From positions 1,488,001 through 1,552,000 of the forward strand of contig NZ_CP060506.1 of the NCBI RefSeq assembly GCF_015240065.1: a stretch of 64,000 bases of DNA. Direction: 5' to 3'. Below the pieces are notes generated by a model. The model had not been told where the DNA came from. It saw nothing but the letters and a program-made list of their open reading frames with translations, and made no database searches. A program made the position numbers and the translations under genes. Within the stretch, counting starts at the first letter, position 1. Each line of letters begins with the position of its first letter. The DNA comes from Nanchangia anserum. Lineage in GTDB: Bacteria > Actinomycetota > Actinomycetes > Actinomycetales > Actinomycetaceae. Below are positions 29,957-37,931 of the stretch, one piece after another.

Positions 29957-31689
29957 GCCAGCTCCTCCTCACCGGTCTGCGAGGCAACGATCTCCTGATA
30001 GGTCGGGCACGTCGTCACGAGCTCGCCGTGGGTGCCGCGCCCGACGACGTGGCCGTGGTCGAGGACGATGATGCACGAGGCGTGGCGGATCGTCGCGATG
30101 CGCTGGGCGACGATGACGATGGCGGCGTCGCCGACGTGGGCACGCAGGCCCGAGCGCACCTTGGCATCCGTCGCGTAGTCGAGGGCCGAGAAGGAATCGT
30201 CGAAAATGTAGAGGTCGGCGTCGCGGTAGAGCGCCCGCGCGATCGCCAGGCGCTGGCGCTGACCACCCGAGAAGTTCTTGCCGCCGGCCTCGACGCGCGC
30301 GTCGACGCCCTCGTCCAGCTCGGCGACGAACTCGGCGGCCTGGGCCGACTCGAGGGCGCGGGTTAACCGGTCGCGATCGATGCGCTCGCTCGCACACGCG
30401 GCAACCGTCGTCGCGATCGTCCCCGAGAACAGGTAGGACGTCTGGGGCACGTAGGCGATCCGCGAGCGCAGGTCGGCCAGGTCGAGGTCGCGCACGTCGA
30501 TTCCGCCCAGGCTGACTCTTCCGGCGGAGGTGTCGCGCAGGCGCGGCAGCAGCGAGACGAGCGTCGTCTTCCCCGAGCCGGTCGAGCCGATGATGGCGGT
30601 CGTGTGGCCGGGCCGGAATTCAAGGTCGAGGGGGGCGAGGACGGGGGCCGAGGCGTCGGTGTGGTGGACGCTGGCTCCCTCAAGGGCGAACGTCGCGCCG
30701 CGGGGAATCGGCGTGGGCGTCGTCGTCTCGGTGAGCACGGGGTCGTAGGTGAGCACGGCGTTGATGCGCTCGGCACACACCTGTGCGCGCGGCAGCATGG
30801 TGAAGACGAACGAGGCCATCATCACCGACATGAGGATGAGGACGAGGTAGTTGAGGTAGGCGGTCAGCGAGCCGACCTCCATGCCGCCCTGCGAGATGCG
30901 GTGTCCGCCGAGCCAGACGACGGCGACCTGCGAGGCCGAGATGATGAGCGAGACAAGGGGGAACATGAGGGCGAAGAGCGATCCCAGGGCCAGCGCGATG
31001 GCGCGCAGCTCGTGATTGGCTTCGTCGTAGCGGTCGTATTCGCTGCGCTGGCGACGGAAGGCCCGGATGACACGGACGCCGGACAGCTGGGCGCGCAGGA
31101 CATCGGTGATGCGGTCGATCGCCTCCTGCTGGGCGCGGAATCGCGGCCCCAGGCGCATCATGATGAGGCCGACGGTCAGGGCGAGGACGGGCACGCACAC
31201 GAGCAGGAGCAGCGACAGTTTGGCGTCTTGGCGAATGGCCATGAGCACCCCGCCGATCCCCATGAGTGGGGCGATGACCATGAGCTCGTAGACGAGGAAC
31301 ATGACCATCTGGACCTGCTGGACGTCGTTCGTGCAGCGGGTGATGAGCGAGGGCGCGCCGAAGTGGCGCAGGTCGGCGGTGGAGAAGCGCTGGACGTGGT
31401 GGAACACCCGCTCGCGCAGCCACCTCCCCTGCCCCATGGATTGGCGAGCCGCCAGATAGATCGCTCCGGCCGAGCACGCCGCCTGCATGACGGTGACCCC
31501 GAGCATGGCAGCACCGAGCTGCCAGATGAGGCCGATGTCGCCGCGGGCCACGCCTCGGTCGATGATGTCGGCATTGAGCGAGGGCAGCAGCAGTGACGCA
31601 AACGTCTGGATGAGCTGGAGGACGACGATGAGGGCGACGATGCCGACACGCGAGCCTCGCACGTAGGTGCGTGTCAGCGTCCACAGCAT
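29953..31689 (-). CDS. Heterodimeric ABC exporter subunit, degenerate-site NBD
   Basis: Partner of the downstream exporter gene. The 578-residue protein has six TM helices (about 18-310) and an ATPase domain with Walker A GSTGSGKTT, signature FSGGQRQR, and Walker B LYIFDDSFSALD, where Asp replaces the catalytic Glu. Combined with the partner's LSAGQ signature, one of the two composite ATP sites should be degenerate. Start ATG 31689 has GAGGAGA upstream. The gene diverges from the GNAT gene; no dedicated regulator is adjacent, so substrate cannot be inferred. Confidence 0.92.
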   Translation of the reverse strand: MLWTLTRTYVRGSRVGIVALIVVLQLIQTFASLLLPSLNADIIDRGVARGDIGLIWQLGAAMLGVTVMQAACSAGAIYLAARQSMGQGRWLRERVFHHVQRFSTADLRHFGAPSLITRCTNDVQQVQMVMFLVYELMVIAPLMGIGGVLMAIRQDAKLSLLLLVCVPVLALTVGLIMMRLGPRFRAQQEAIDRITDVLRAQLSGVRVIRAFRRQRSEYDRYDEANHELRAIALALGSLFALMFPLVSLIISASQVAVVWLGGHRISQGGMEVGSLTAYLNYLVLILMSVMMASFVFTMLPRAQVCAERINAVLTYDPVLTETTTPTPIPRGATFALEGASVHHTDASAPVLAPLDLEFRPGHTTAIIGSTGSGKTTLVSLLPRLRDTSAGRVSLGGIDVRDLDLADLRSRIAYVPQTSYLFSGTIATTVAACASERIDRDRLTRALESAQAAEFVAELDEGVDARVEAGGKNFSGGQRQRLAIARALYRDADLYIFDDSFSALDYATDAKVRSGLRAHVGDAAIVIVAQRIATIRHASCIIVLDHGHVVGRGTHGELVTTCPTYQEIVASQTGEEELA

Positions 31690-31791
31690 GGCTTCTCCTC
31701 ACCGGCGATGACGGGATAGCATCCTGCCCACTTTACGCCTCTGCCTGGCGTCTGTCCCGCCTGGGTCCGCGACTTCTGCCCCGCGCATGCG

Positions 31792-31797
31792 TACACT
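31792..31797 (+). promoter_or_regulatory. -10 hexamer of leaderless promoter
   Basis: TACACT ends 6 bases before the ATG at 31804; no ribosome site. Confidence 0.6.
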
Positions 31798-31803
31798 GTG
31801 CGC

Positions 31804-32232
31804 ATGAGTGTTACGCGCATCACCGACGTTTCCGAGCCGCTGGTTGCGGCCTTTGCCAACCTGGTCCCGCAGCTGTCGAGTTCGGCCACCCCTCCCACCC
31901 GCGACGAGATCGCCGATTTCTTGGCCCAGGACGGCGTCTACCTGTTCACGTATTCGAACGATGACGGGGCGATCCTCGGGATGCTGACGCTCGCGACCTT
32001 CGTCATCCCCACGGGCAAGCGCGCGTGGATCGAGGACGTCGTCGTCGACGAGGCGGCACGCGGGCACGGCGCGGGGGCGGCGCTCGTCGAGGCGGCGTGC
32101 GAGTACGCCCACGAGATCGGGGCGAAGACCATCGACTTGACATCGCGCCCCTCGCGCGAGGCCGCGAACCGGCTCTACCGACGCTGCGGCTTCGTCGCGC
32201 GCGAGACCAACGTCTACCGCTACGGCGGCTAG
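31804..32232 (+). CDS. GNAT-family N-acetyltransferase
   Basis: Transfers an acetyl group from acetyl-CoA to an unknown amine. The 142 residues contain the acetyl-CoA loop VVVDEAARGHGAGAALVEAA (about 79-98; the R-G-H-G-A-G core fits Q/RxxGxG/A) and the family's closing NRLYRRCGFVARETNVYRY. A GTG two codons upstream is also in frame, but the ATG lies at leaderless distance from TACACT. It is followed within 20 bases by the M18 peptidase gene, which has its own promoter element. Confidence 0.9.
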   Translation: MSVTRITDVSEPLVAAFANLVPQLSSSATPPTRDEIADFLAQDGVYLFTYSNDDGAILGMLTLATFVIPTGKRAWIEDVVVDEAARGHGAGAALVEAACEYAHEIGAKTIDLTSRPSREAANRLYRRCGFVARETNVYRYGG

Positions 32233-32239
32233 CCGGACC

Positions 32240-32245
32240 TACCAT
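32240..32245 (+). promoter_or_regulatory. -10 hexamer of leaderless promoter
   Basis: TACCAT ends 6 bases before the ATG at 32252, within the 19-base gap after the GNAT stop. Confidence 0.5.
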
Positions 32246-32251
32246 GGGGGC

Positions 32252-33562
32252 ATGAGCACCGCATCAGCCCCCAACACCGTCACATCATCGACCGGGGAGT
32301 TCACCGAGGACCTCATGAGGTTCCTCGCGGACTCCCCGTCGTCGTGGCACGCCGCGCACGTTGTCGCCGAGCGCCTGGTCGCCGCGGGATTCACCCGCGT
32401 TGCCTCCGACGGCGACTGGCCGGCGTCCCCGGGCGGCTACGTCATGGTGCGCGACGGGGCGGTCATGGCGTGGTGGTTGCCGGGCGAGGTCGCCGATCCC
32501 GAGGCACGGATCCTCGGGGTGCACACGGATTCCCCCGCGTTCATGCTCAAGCCACACCCGTCGTCGACCCACCCCAGTGGCTGGGGCCAGCTCAACGTCG
32601 AGGTCTACGGCGGGATGCTCCCGAACTCGTGGCTCGACCGCGATCTCGCGCTGGCCGGGCGTCTCGTTCATCGCGACGGTAGACAGGCCCTCGTCCGCAC
32701 CGACGCCATCGCGAGGATTCCCCAGCTGGCCGTTCACCTCGACCGTGACCAGGCGAGCTCGCTCTCGCTCGATCGCCAGCGCCATCTGCGCCCGATCTGG
32801 ACGCTGCGCCGCGACGCCGATGTCCTCGACCACCTGGCGCACCGGGTCGGCTGGGACTGCGGTACCGACATCGCCGGCTTCGACGTCATGACGATCGATG
32901 CCCAGGGGCCCCGGCTCATCGGGGCCGAGGCCAATCTGCTCGCTGCCGGGCGTCAGGACAACCTCGTGTCGGTCTTCTCGGCGCTGAGCGCTCTCGAGAC
33001 CGCCGTGGCCTCGGGGGCCGCCGAACGCGCGCGGCGGATCCTCGTCCTCGCGGCCTTCACCCACGAAGAGGTCGGCTCGAATACAGCCGTGGGCGCCGCG
33101 GGGCCGATTCTCGAGGAAGTGCTCGAGCGCTGCGCCGAGTCCCTCTCCCCCACCCGCGCGTCACTGCGCCGCCTCATCGCGCGATCGGCCTGCCTGTCGG
33201 CCGACGTCGCCCACGGCGTGCATCCCAACTACGCCGACAAGCACGATCCCGATCACTGGCCGATGCTCGGTGGCGGCCCCGTGCTGAAGGTCAACGCCAC
33301 CCAGCGCTACGCCACCGATGCGCCGGGCACGGCGCTGTGGCGCGCGGCCTGCGAGCGCGCCGGTGTCGCCCACCAGGTGTTCGTGTCAAATAACGCCGTC
33401 TCGTGCGGCTCGACGATTGCGCCGCTCACCGCGACGCGGCTCGGTATTCGCACGATCGACGTCGGCGTGCCGATCCTGTCGATGCACTCGGCGCGCGAGT
33501 TGTCCCACGTCGAGGACCACCCGGCGATGGCGCGGGCGATGGGGGCATTCCTCGTCTCGTGA
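32252..33562 (+). CDS. M18-family aspartyl aminopeptidase
   Basis: Zinc aminopeptidase that removes N-terminal acidic residues, cytoplasmic. The 436 residues carry the family blocks HTDSPAFMLKP (first zinc His/Asp), HEEVGSNTAVGAAGP (catalytic Glu-Glu), DVAHGVHPNYADKHDP and the C-terminal GIRTIDVGVPILSMHSARELSH with the last metal His. The length is normal for bacterial M18 enzymes. Start ATG 32252 is at leaderless distance from TACCAT. Followed by an esterase gene with its own promoter. Confidence 0.95.
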   Translation: MSTASAPNTVTSSTGEFTEDLMRFLADSPSSWHAAHVVAERLVAAGFTRVASDGDWPASPGGYVMVRDGAVMAWWLPGEVADPEARILGVHTDSPAFMLKPHPSSTHPSGWGQLNVEVYGGMLPNSWLDRDLALAGRLVHRDGRQALVRTDAIARIPQLAVHLDRDQASSLSLDRQRHLRPIWTLRRDADVLDHLAHRVGWDCGTDIAGFDVMTIDAQGPRLIGAEANLLAAGRQDNLVSVFSALSALETAVASGAAERARRILVLAAFTHEEVGSNTAVGAAGPILEEVLERCAESLSPTRASLRRLIARSACLSADVAHGVHPNYADKHDPDHWPMLGGGPVLKVNATQRYATDAPGTALWRAACERAGVAHQVFVSNNAVSCGSTIAPLTATRLGIRTIDVGVPILSMHSARELSHVEDHPAMARAMGAFLVS

Positions 33563-33576
33563 GGCCCGACGCTGCC

Positions 33577-33582
33577 TAGACT
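33577..33582 (+). promoter_or_regulatory. -10 hexamer of leaderless promoter
   Basis: TAGACT ends 6 bases before the ATG at 33589. Confidence 0.55.
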
Positions 33583-33588
33583 GGTGTC

Positions 33589-34416
33589 ATGACGCAGATC
33601 GAGCTGTCCACCTCCTCGCAGATCCTCGGCCAGTGGATCGACCTGACGATCGTCGCTCCCGAGGCACCGAAGCGCCATTTCGGCCCACACACCCCCGCAG
33701 GATCAGTGCCGGCCTCGCGCGCGCTGGCCGACGAGGGGGCACCCACGCCCGCCCTCATGGCGCCGCCACGGGTGTGCTACCTGTTGCACGGGACGACGGG
33801 TAACCACCGGACGTGGACGCAGCGGATGGTCCTGCACGGACTCGCCAACCGCCATCACGTCGCCTTCGTGTGCATGTCCGCCGGGCGCTCGTTCTACCTC
33901 AATTGGCAGCGTCAGCTGGCGTGGACGGATTTCCTCACCGAGGAGTTGCCGCTCCTCGTTGCCGACCACATTCGCGTCGACACCACCGCCGGGTCGGCGC
34001 TCATCGCCGGGCTCTCGGCCGGCGGATACGGGGCGTTTCGCGCGGCACTGGCCCACCCGGAAAACTACCTGGCGGCCGGGTCCTTCTCGGGCGTTCTCGA
34101 TATCGCGTCGGAGTTTAACCGGCCGCGCCGCCACGAGCTCTATCGCGGGGCCTTCGCCAGCGCGGATGTCACGGGGACCGACGCCGACTTGTTCGCGCTC
34201 GCCGAGGCCCTGGTGTCTTCTGGGCGCCGGGCGCCGCGGCTGTGGGCAGCGTGCGGATCCAGCGATCACGTGCTCGAGCAATCTCGGACGTTCCGCGACT
34301 GGGCCAACGAGATCGGGCTGGAGCTAACCTACGCGGAGTGGGAGGGCGGTCACGAGTGGGCCTTCTGGGATCCCGCGCTGCGCGCCTTCCTCGACTGGGC
34401 GCTCCCCGTGCCCTAG
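33589..34416 (+). CDS. Alpha/beta-hydrolase esterase (esterase D / tributyrin esterase type)
   Basis: Hydrolyses ester bonds; natural substrate unknown. The 275-residue protein has CYLLHGTTGNHRTW (oxyanion region), nucleophile elbow GLSAGGYGAFRAAL (Ser near residue 142), and the C-terminal GGHEWAFWD carrying the catalytic His. No signal peptide is evident, so it is probably cytoplasmic. The pattern fits the esterase D group (PF00756), which includes S-formylglutathione hydrolases and mycolyltransferases. Its stop codon shares the four bases CTAG with the stop of the convergent surface-protein gene. Confidence 0.88.
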   Translation: MTQIELSTSSQILGQWIDLTIVAPEAPKRHFGPHTPAGSVPASRALADEGAPTPALMAPPRVCYLLHGTTGNHRTWTQRMVLHGLANRHHVAFVCMSAGRSFYLNWQRQLAWTDFLTEELPLLVADHIRVDTTAGSALIAGLSAGGYGAFRAALAHPENYLAAGSFSGVLDIASEFNRPRRHELYRGAFASADVTGTDADLFALAEALVSSGRRAPRLWAACGSSDHVLEQSRTFRDWANEIGLELTYAEWEGGHEWAFWDPALRAFLDWALPVP

Positions 34417-35156
34417 GCCTCGTCGCCGTCGTCTCGCCGGGCTTTGCCGCCGCGCGAGACGACAAACGCGTAGGCTCCCACGCACACGACCAAGCTGGCC
34501 GCGGCAACCCCGACGGGGATGCGCCACCCGGTGGCCGTGGCGGTCTCGACGCGTCCGCCCGCGGCAATCTGGGTGCTGGCTAGCGGCCGCGACGTCGGCG
34601 TGCCCGTCGGGTCCGCGGCTGGCGGTGGCGGCTCACTCGCCTGGGTCGTTGGCGCGGCGCTGGGAGGCGGCGAGGCCGGTGCCTGCACGCGGGAGTTTTC
34701 GCGAATGCGGCGATAGTAGCGTTCGCGTGCCCGCTCGTCGGCTGCCGTCGTCTCGTCGGCATAGTCCTGATAGTTGCGATCCTCCCCGCCGATCGCCGCG
34801 GGCGGCCGCGTCGTGGGAGTGGTCGGCGCGGGCGTGCTCGGCGGGGTCGTCTCCTCGGCCTTCGCGCAGGCGACGAGGTCTGCGGGCAGCTCGGCGTCGC
34901 CCCGTTTCCACGCGTCCAAGGCCGCCTGCTGTTCGCGGGTCAACGCCGCACAGTTCACCTCTGGCGTCGGCTGCGAGGGCGAGGGCGACGGCGGCTCAGT
35001 GGCGTCGGGCGTGCGAGCGGTCGTCGTCGCGACCGGTGACGGCTCAGCCTCGGCCCACCCCGGGGGCGCCACGCAGATGAGGCCAGCGCCCACGAGCGCC
35101 GCCGCGAGCATGCCTCGCCTGATGGCGAGGGCACGGCGACGGCGGACGAGACTCAT
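34413..35156 (-). CDS. Exported Pro/Thr-rich membrane-anchored protein, function unknown
   Basis: I recognise no family. The 247 residues start with a basic head and a signal helix (about 16-36, ending PGWAEAEP), then a Pro/Thr/Ser-rich stretch, a short segment with one cysteine at each end (Cys69 and Cys97), further low-complexity sequence rich in Pro and Thr around a charged helical patch (DERARERYYRRI), and a C-terminal TM helix (about 212-232) followed by a charged tail. There is no LPXTG-like motif, so it should be a type I membrane protein with an extended wall-spanning stalk. Start ATG 35156 lies 6 bases after TAAGGT (leaderless); AAGGTGAG could alternatively serve as a ribosome site. 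Confidence 0.75.
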   Translation of the reverse strand: MSLVRRRRALAIRRGMLAAALVGAGLICVAPPGWAEAEPSPVATTTARTPDATEPPSPSPSQPTPEVNCAALTREQQAALDAWKRGDAELPADLVACAKAEETTPPSTPAPTTPTTRPPAAIGGEDRNYQDYADETTAADERARERYYRRIRENSRVQAPASPPPSAAPTTQASEPPPPAADPTGTPTSRPLASTQIAAGGRVETATATGWRIPVGVAAASLVVCVGAYAFVVSRGGKARRDDGDEA

Positions 35157-35162
35157 GCGCTC

Positions 35163-35168
35163 ACCTTA
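35163..35168 (-). promoter_or_regulatory. -10 hexamer before the Pro/Thr-rich protein gene
   Basis: TAAGGT (35168-35163) lies 6 bases before the ATG. The same bases could act as AAGGTG ribosome site, so this is less certain than the other cases. Confidence 0.4.
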
Positions 35169-35230
35169 GCCCATGCGGTGCGCTCCCTGGCCAACGGACC
35201 CGGGCGCCTCGCCAACGCGTTGCCCCTCAA

Positions 35231-35275
35231 TAGACGAACGCGCCAGAATCGATGAGGTTCCGGCGCGTTCGTCTA
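35231..35275 (-). terminator. Terminator of the rplK-rplA operon
   Basis: A perfect 14-bp inverted repeat (TAGACGAACGCGCC / GGCGCGTTCGTCTA) with a 17-base loop lies 8 bases after the rplA stop. No U-tract. Confidence 0.6.
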
Positions 35276-35282
35276 CTCGTGC

Positions 35283-35999
35283 TTAGGAGGGCTGATCCGT
35301 GTCGAGATCACGCGTGAGCGTTGCGTCGAGCGGGATGCCCGGCCCCATCGTCGTCGTCACGGTCGCCTTCTTGATGTAGCGGCCCTTCGCCGAGGACGGC
35401 TTCAGGCGCAGCACCTCATCGAGGACGGCGGCGTAGTTCTGCGCCAGCTGCTCGGGGCTGAACGAGACCTTGCCGATGATGAAGTGGAGGTTGGCATGGC
35501 GATCGACGCGGAACTCGATGCGTCCGCCCTTGATCTCCTTGACAACCTTGGCCACGTCCATGGTGACCGTGCCGGTGCGCGGGTTCGGCATGAGGCCGCG
35601 GGGACCGAGGATGCGGCCCAGGCGACCGACCTTGCCCATCATGTCGGGGGTGGCGACGGCGACGTCGAAGTCCGTGTAGCCGCCCGAGACCTTCTGGATG
35701 AGCTCGTCCGAACCGACCTCGTCGGCGCCGGCGTCGAGCGCTTCCTGCTCCTTCGGACCGTTGGCGAAGACCAGGACCCTCTGGGTCTTGCCTGTGCCGT
35801 TGGGCAGGGTGACGGTGCCGCGGATCATCTGATCGGCCTGGCGCGGATCAACGCCCAGACGCATGACGACCTCGACGGTCGCGTCGAACTTGACGGTCGA
35901 CGTCTCCTTAGCCAGCCGCATGGCCTCCAGCGGCTGGTGCTTGCGGTCCCGGTGAACCTTGGTTGCCGAGGCCTCGTAAGCCTTTGAGTGCTTTGCCAT
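35283..35999 (-). CDS. rplA: 50S ribosomal protein L1
   Basis: Builds the L1 stalk of the large subunit and helps release tRNA from the E site. The 238 residues contain [19 protein letters not shown], the signature region around [19 protein letters not shown], and [17 protein letters not shown]. Start ATG 35999 reads [11 protein letters not shown], with AAGGAAGGCAAAGCAG just upstream. It is the last gene of secE-nusG-rplK-rplA. Confidence 0.98.
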   Translation of the reverse strand: MAKHSKAYEASATKVHRDRKHQPLEAMRLAKETSTVKFDATVEVVMRLGVDPRQADQMIRGTVTLPNGTGKTQRVLVFANGPKEQEALDAGADEVGSDELIQKVSGGYTDFDVAVATPDMMGKVGRLGRILGPRGLMPNPRTGTVTMDVAKVVKEIKGGRIEFRVDRHANLHFIIGKVSFSPEQLAQNYAAVLDEVLRLKPSSAKGRYIKKATVTTTMGPGIPLDATLTRDLDTDQPS

Positions 36000-36068
36000 C
36001 TGCTTTGCCTTCCTTGCAGTTGTGGTGAGCGGGCCGCACTCGGCCCTTCCACGACGCTCGCGCGCGGG

Positions 36069-36503
36069 TTACTGAACGGTCACGCCCATCGACCGGGCGG
36101 TGCCGGCGATGATCTTCGCGGCGGCCTCGATGTCGTTGGCGTTGAGGTCGGCCTTCTTCTGTTCGGCGATCTGGCGGACCTGATCCATCGTCAGGGAACC
36201 GACCTTGTTGACATGGGGCTCGCCCGAGCCCTTGTCGATCCCGGCGGCACGCTTGATGAGCTGGGCGGCCGGCGGCTCCTTGGTGATGAACTCGAAGGAG
36301 CGGTCTTCGAAAACCGTCACCTCGACGGGAACGATGTCCCCGCGACGCGATTCCGTTGCGGCGTTGAACGCCTTGCAGAACTCCATGATGTTGACGCCGT
36401 GCTGAGCCAGCGACGGGCCGACGGGAGGAGCCGGGTTGGCCGAGCCTGCAGGGATCTGCAGCTTGATGAGGCCGGTAACCTTCTTCTTTTTCTTCGCAGC
36501 CAT
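36069..36503 (-). CDS. rplK: 50S ribosomal protein L11
   Basis: Forms the GTPase-associated centre with 23S rRNA; target region of thiopeptides and of RelA sensing. The 144 residues open with a lysine run and [37 protein letters not shown], and close with [13 protein letters not shown]. Start ATG 36503 has AAAAAGGACCC upstream. A small GC hairpin (36532-36547) lies in its leader. Confidence 0.98.
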   Translation of the reverse strand: MAAKKKKKVTGLIKLQIPAGSANPAPPVGPSLAQHGVNIMEFCKAFNAATESRRGDIVPVEVTVFEDRSFEFITKEPPAAQLIKRAAGIDKGSGEPHVNKVGSLTMDQVRQIAEQKKADLNANDIEAAAKIIAGTARSMGVTVQ

Positions 36504-36609
36504 GTAGGGTCCTTTTTCTTCTCTGGTCTCAGGCCCCGGGAGGGGCCAGGGTGCGCACAGCGCACACGATGCGTGAGTCTACGCTGCGTGCGCGCGCCTG
36601 CGCAGTCTT

Positions 36610-36632
36610 CGTGGGGGACATCACCCCGCACG
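36610..36632 (-). terminator. Hairpin after nusG
   Basis: Minus strand CGTG(c)GGGG pairs with CCCCCACG around TGATGT, 4 bases after the corrected nusG stop. One bulged base, no U-run. It may be an attenuator rather than a full stop, since rplK follows. Confidence 0.4.
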
Positions 36633-36636
36633 AGGG

Positions 36637-37427
36637 CTAGGAAATCTTTGCCACCTGGTTGAACGACAGCTCCACCGGGGTCTCGCGGTCGAAGATGACG
36701 ACGAGGACCTTGAGCTTTTGCTGTTCAGGTTCGATCTCGGAGATCGTCGCCGGCATCGTCGCGAACGGGCCGTCGGTGACGGTGACGTTCTCGCCGATCT
36801 CGAAGTCGACGTGGATCTTCGGGCGCGCGGTTCGTCGCGGCGCGACTTCTCGCGCCCCTCGGCCACGTCGGCGGCCTGGATGGCTTCGGCGCTGGGGGCG
36901 AGCATCGAGACGATCTCGTCCTCAGTCAGCGGCACGGGGTGCTGAGAGTCGCCGACGAATCCCGTCACGGCGGGCGTGTCCTTGACGACGCGCCAGGCGT
37001 CGGGGGCCTCCTCGACGAGCTCCATGCGCACCAGGGCGTAGCCGGGGATGCGGACCTGATCGACGATCTTGCGCTCGGTGTTCTTGACCTGGATGACCTT
37101 CTCCATGGGGACTTCCACCTGGTAGATGTAGTCCTCCATGTCGAACGTCTGGATGCGCTGCTCGAGGTTCGACTTCACGCGGCGCTCGTAGCCCGAATAC
37201 GTGTGGAGCACGTACCAGTAGCCGGGCAGGATGCTCAGTTCCTCGCGGATCTCGGCCTTCGCCGCCTCGACGCGGGCGTCGAGCGACACCTGCTGGGCCT
37301 GAGCGGGCGAGAGGTCAGCATCCGCCTCGTCCTCGGCCTCGTCGACGGTTGCGTCGCTGAGCGGGGCCTTGGCCGCCGGAGCGGCCTCGCCTTCAGCCTG
37401 GAAAATCTCATCCATGTCGGAACTCAC
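36637..37427 (-). CDS. nusG: Transcription antitermination protein NusG (one frame break)
   Basis: Binds RNA polymerase and couples it to ribosomes or Rho. The product has an acidic actinobacterial N-terminal extension (about 75 residues), then the NGN domain [22 protein letters not shown] and [31 protein letters not shown]. At about 36820-36855 the frame is lost; the adjacent frame immediately reads [19 protein letters not shown] and the KOW domain to [12 protein letters not shown] and a TAG at 36637. Without the correction the protein would run on in nonsense and lose KOW, unlikely to be tolerated, so I treat it as a read error. Start GTG 37427 with AAAGGAG; ATG four codons in is an alternative. 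Confidence 0.93.
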
Positions 37428-37460
37428 TGTGAGGAAAACTCCTTTGCGGCGCGCGGGCGA

Positions 37461-37733
37461 CTAGCCGAATACCAGTCGCGACAGCGAAGCGAAGGCGACG
37501 TCGAGGATGCCGACGAACACCATGAGGGCAAGGACGAACACGATGACGACCGTGAAGTAGGTCCACAACTGCTCACGGGTCGGCCACACGACCTTCTTCA
37601 GCTCCGCCACGATCTGACGGACAAACAGAATCATCCGGGCAAACAGGCCCGGCTTTGATTCCTGCGCCTGAGAACGGGATCCAGCCACGACGTCCAACCT
37701 CGCTGTGTCGAGCCAGCCGCCGGGACTGGCCAT
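37461..37733 (-). CDS. secE: Preprotein translocase subunit SecE
   Basis: Clamp subunit of the SecYEG protein-export channel. The 90 residues have a variable polar N-terminus, the amphipathic helix FARMILFVRQIVAELKKVVWPTREQ and one TM helix (TYFTVVIVFVLALMVFVGILDVAF). The frame is open further upstream through the tRNA, but ATG 37733 has GGAAGG ahead of it and gives the normal actinobacterial length. Gene order tRNA-Trp–secE–nusG is the classic one. Confidence 0.96.
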   Translation of the reverse strand: MASPGGWLDTARLDVVAGSRSQAQESKPGLFARMILFVRQIVAELKKVVWPTREQLWTYFTVVIVFVLALMVFVGILDVAFASLSRLVFG

Positions 37734-37773
37734 CTTTCGCCTTCCCGGGGCCCCGGAAAGGGTGCCTATCGAG

Positions 37774-37846
37774 CAGGACAGGCGGGACTCGAACCCACAA
37801 CCTACGGTTTTGGAGACCGTTGCGCTACCAATTGCGCCACTGTCCT
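37774..37846 (-). tRNA. tRNA-Trp (anticodon CCA)
   Basis: 73 bases. Acceptor AGGACAG pairs perfectly with CTGTCCT, G discriminator; D-arm GCGC...GCGC; anticodon loop CTCCAAA giving CCA; T-arm GTGGGTTCGAGTCCCGC. No encoded CCA end. Confidence 0.97.
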
Positions 37847-37877
37847 TGAGTACAGCGCGAGCTGCACCGCTCGAATG

Positions 37878-37907
37878 AGTGTACGCGCTCGCGCGCCCCA
37901 GGTCCAA
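37878..37907 (-). promoter_or_regulatory. Promoter of the tRNA-Trp–secE–nusG operon
   Basis: TTGGAC (37907-37902), 18-base spacer, TACACT (37883-37878); predicted start about 25 bases before the tRNA 5' end. The best-matching -35/-10 pair I noticed in the window. Confidence 0.7.
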
Positions 37908-37931
37908 TCACGGCTAAAAAAGTGAGCGGCG

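Noticed and set aside
28121-29998. Plus-strand coding inside the ABC exporter genes
   Set aside because: Shadow frames; both exporter genes have complete domain sets on the minus strand.
36504-36636. L1/L11 autoregulatory RNA element before rplK
   Set aside because: A 6-bp GC hairpin is present, but I could not recognise the rRNA-mimic pattern needed for L1 binding.
37734-37907. N-terminal extension of SecE through the tRNA-Trp gene
   Set aside because: It would translate the tRNA. The ATG at 37733 has a proper ribosome site and gives family length.
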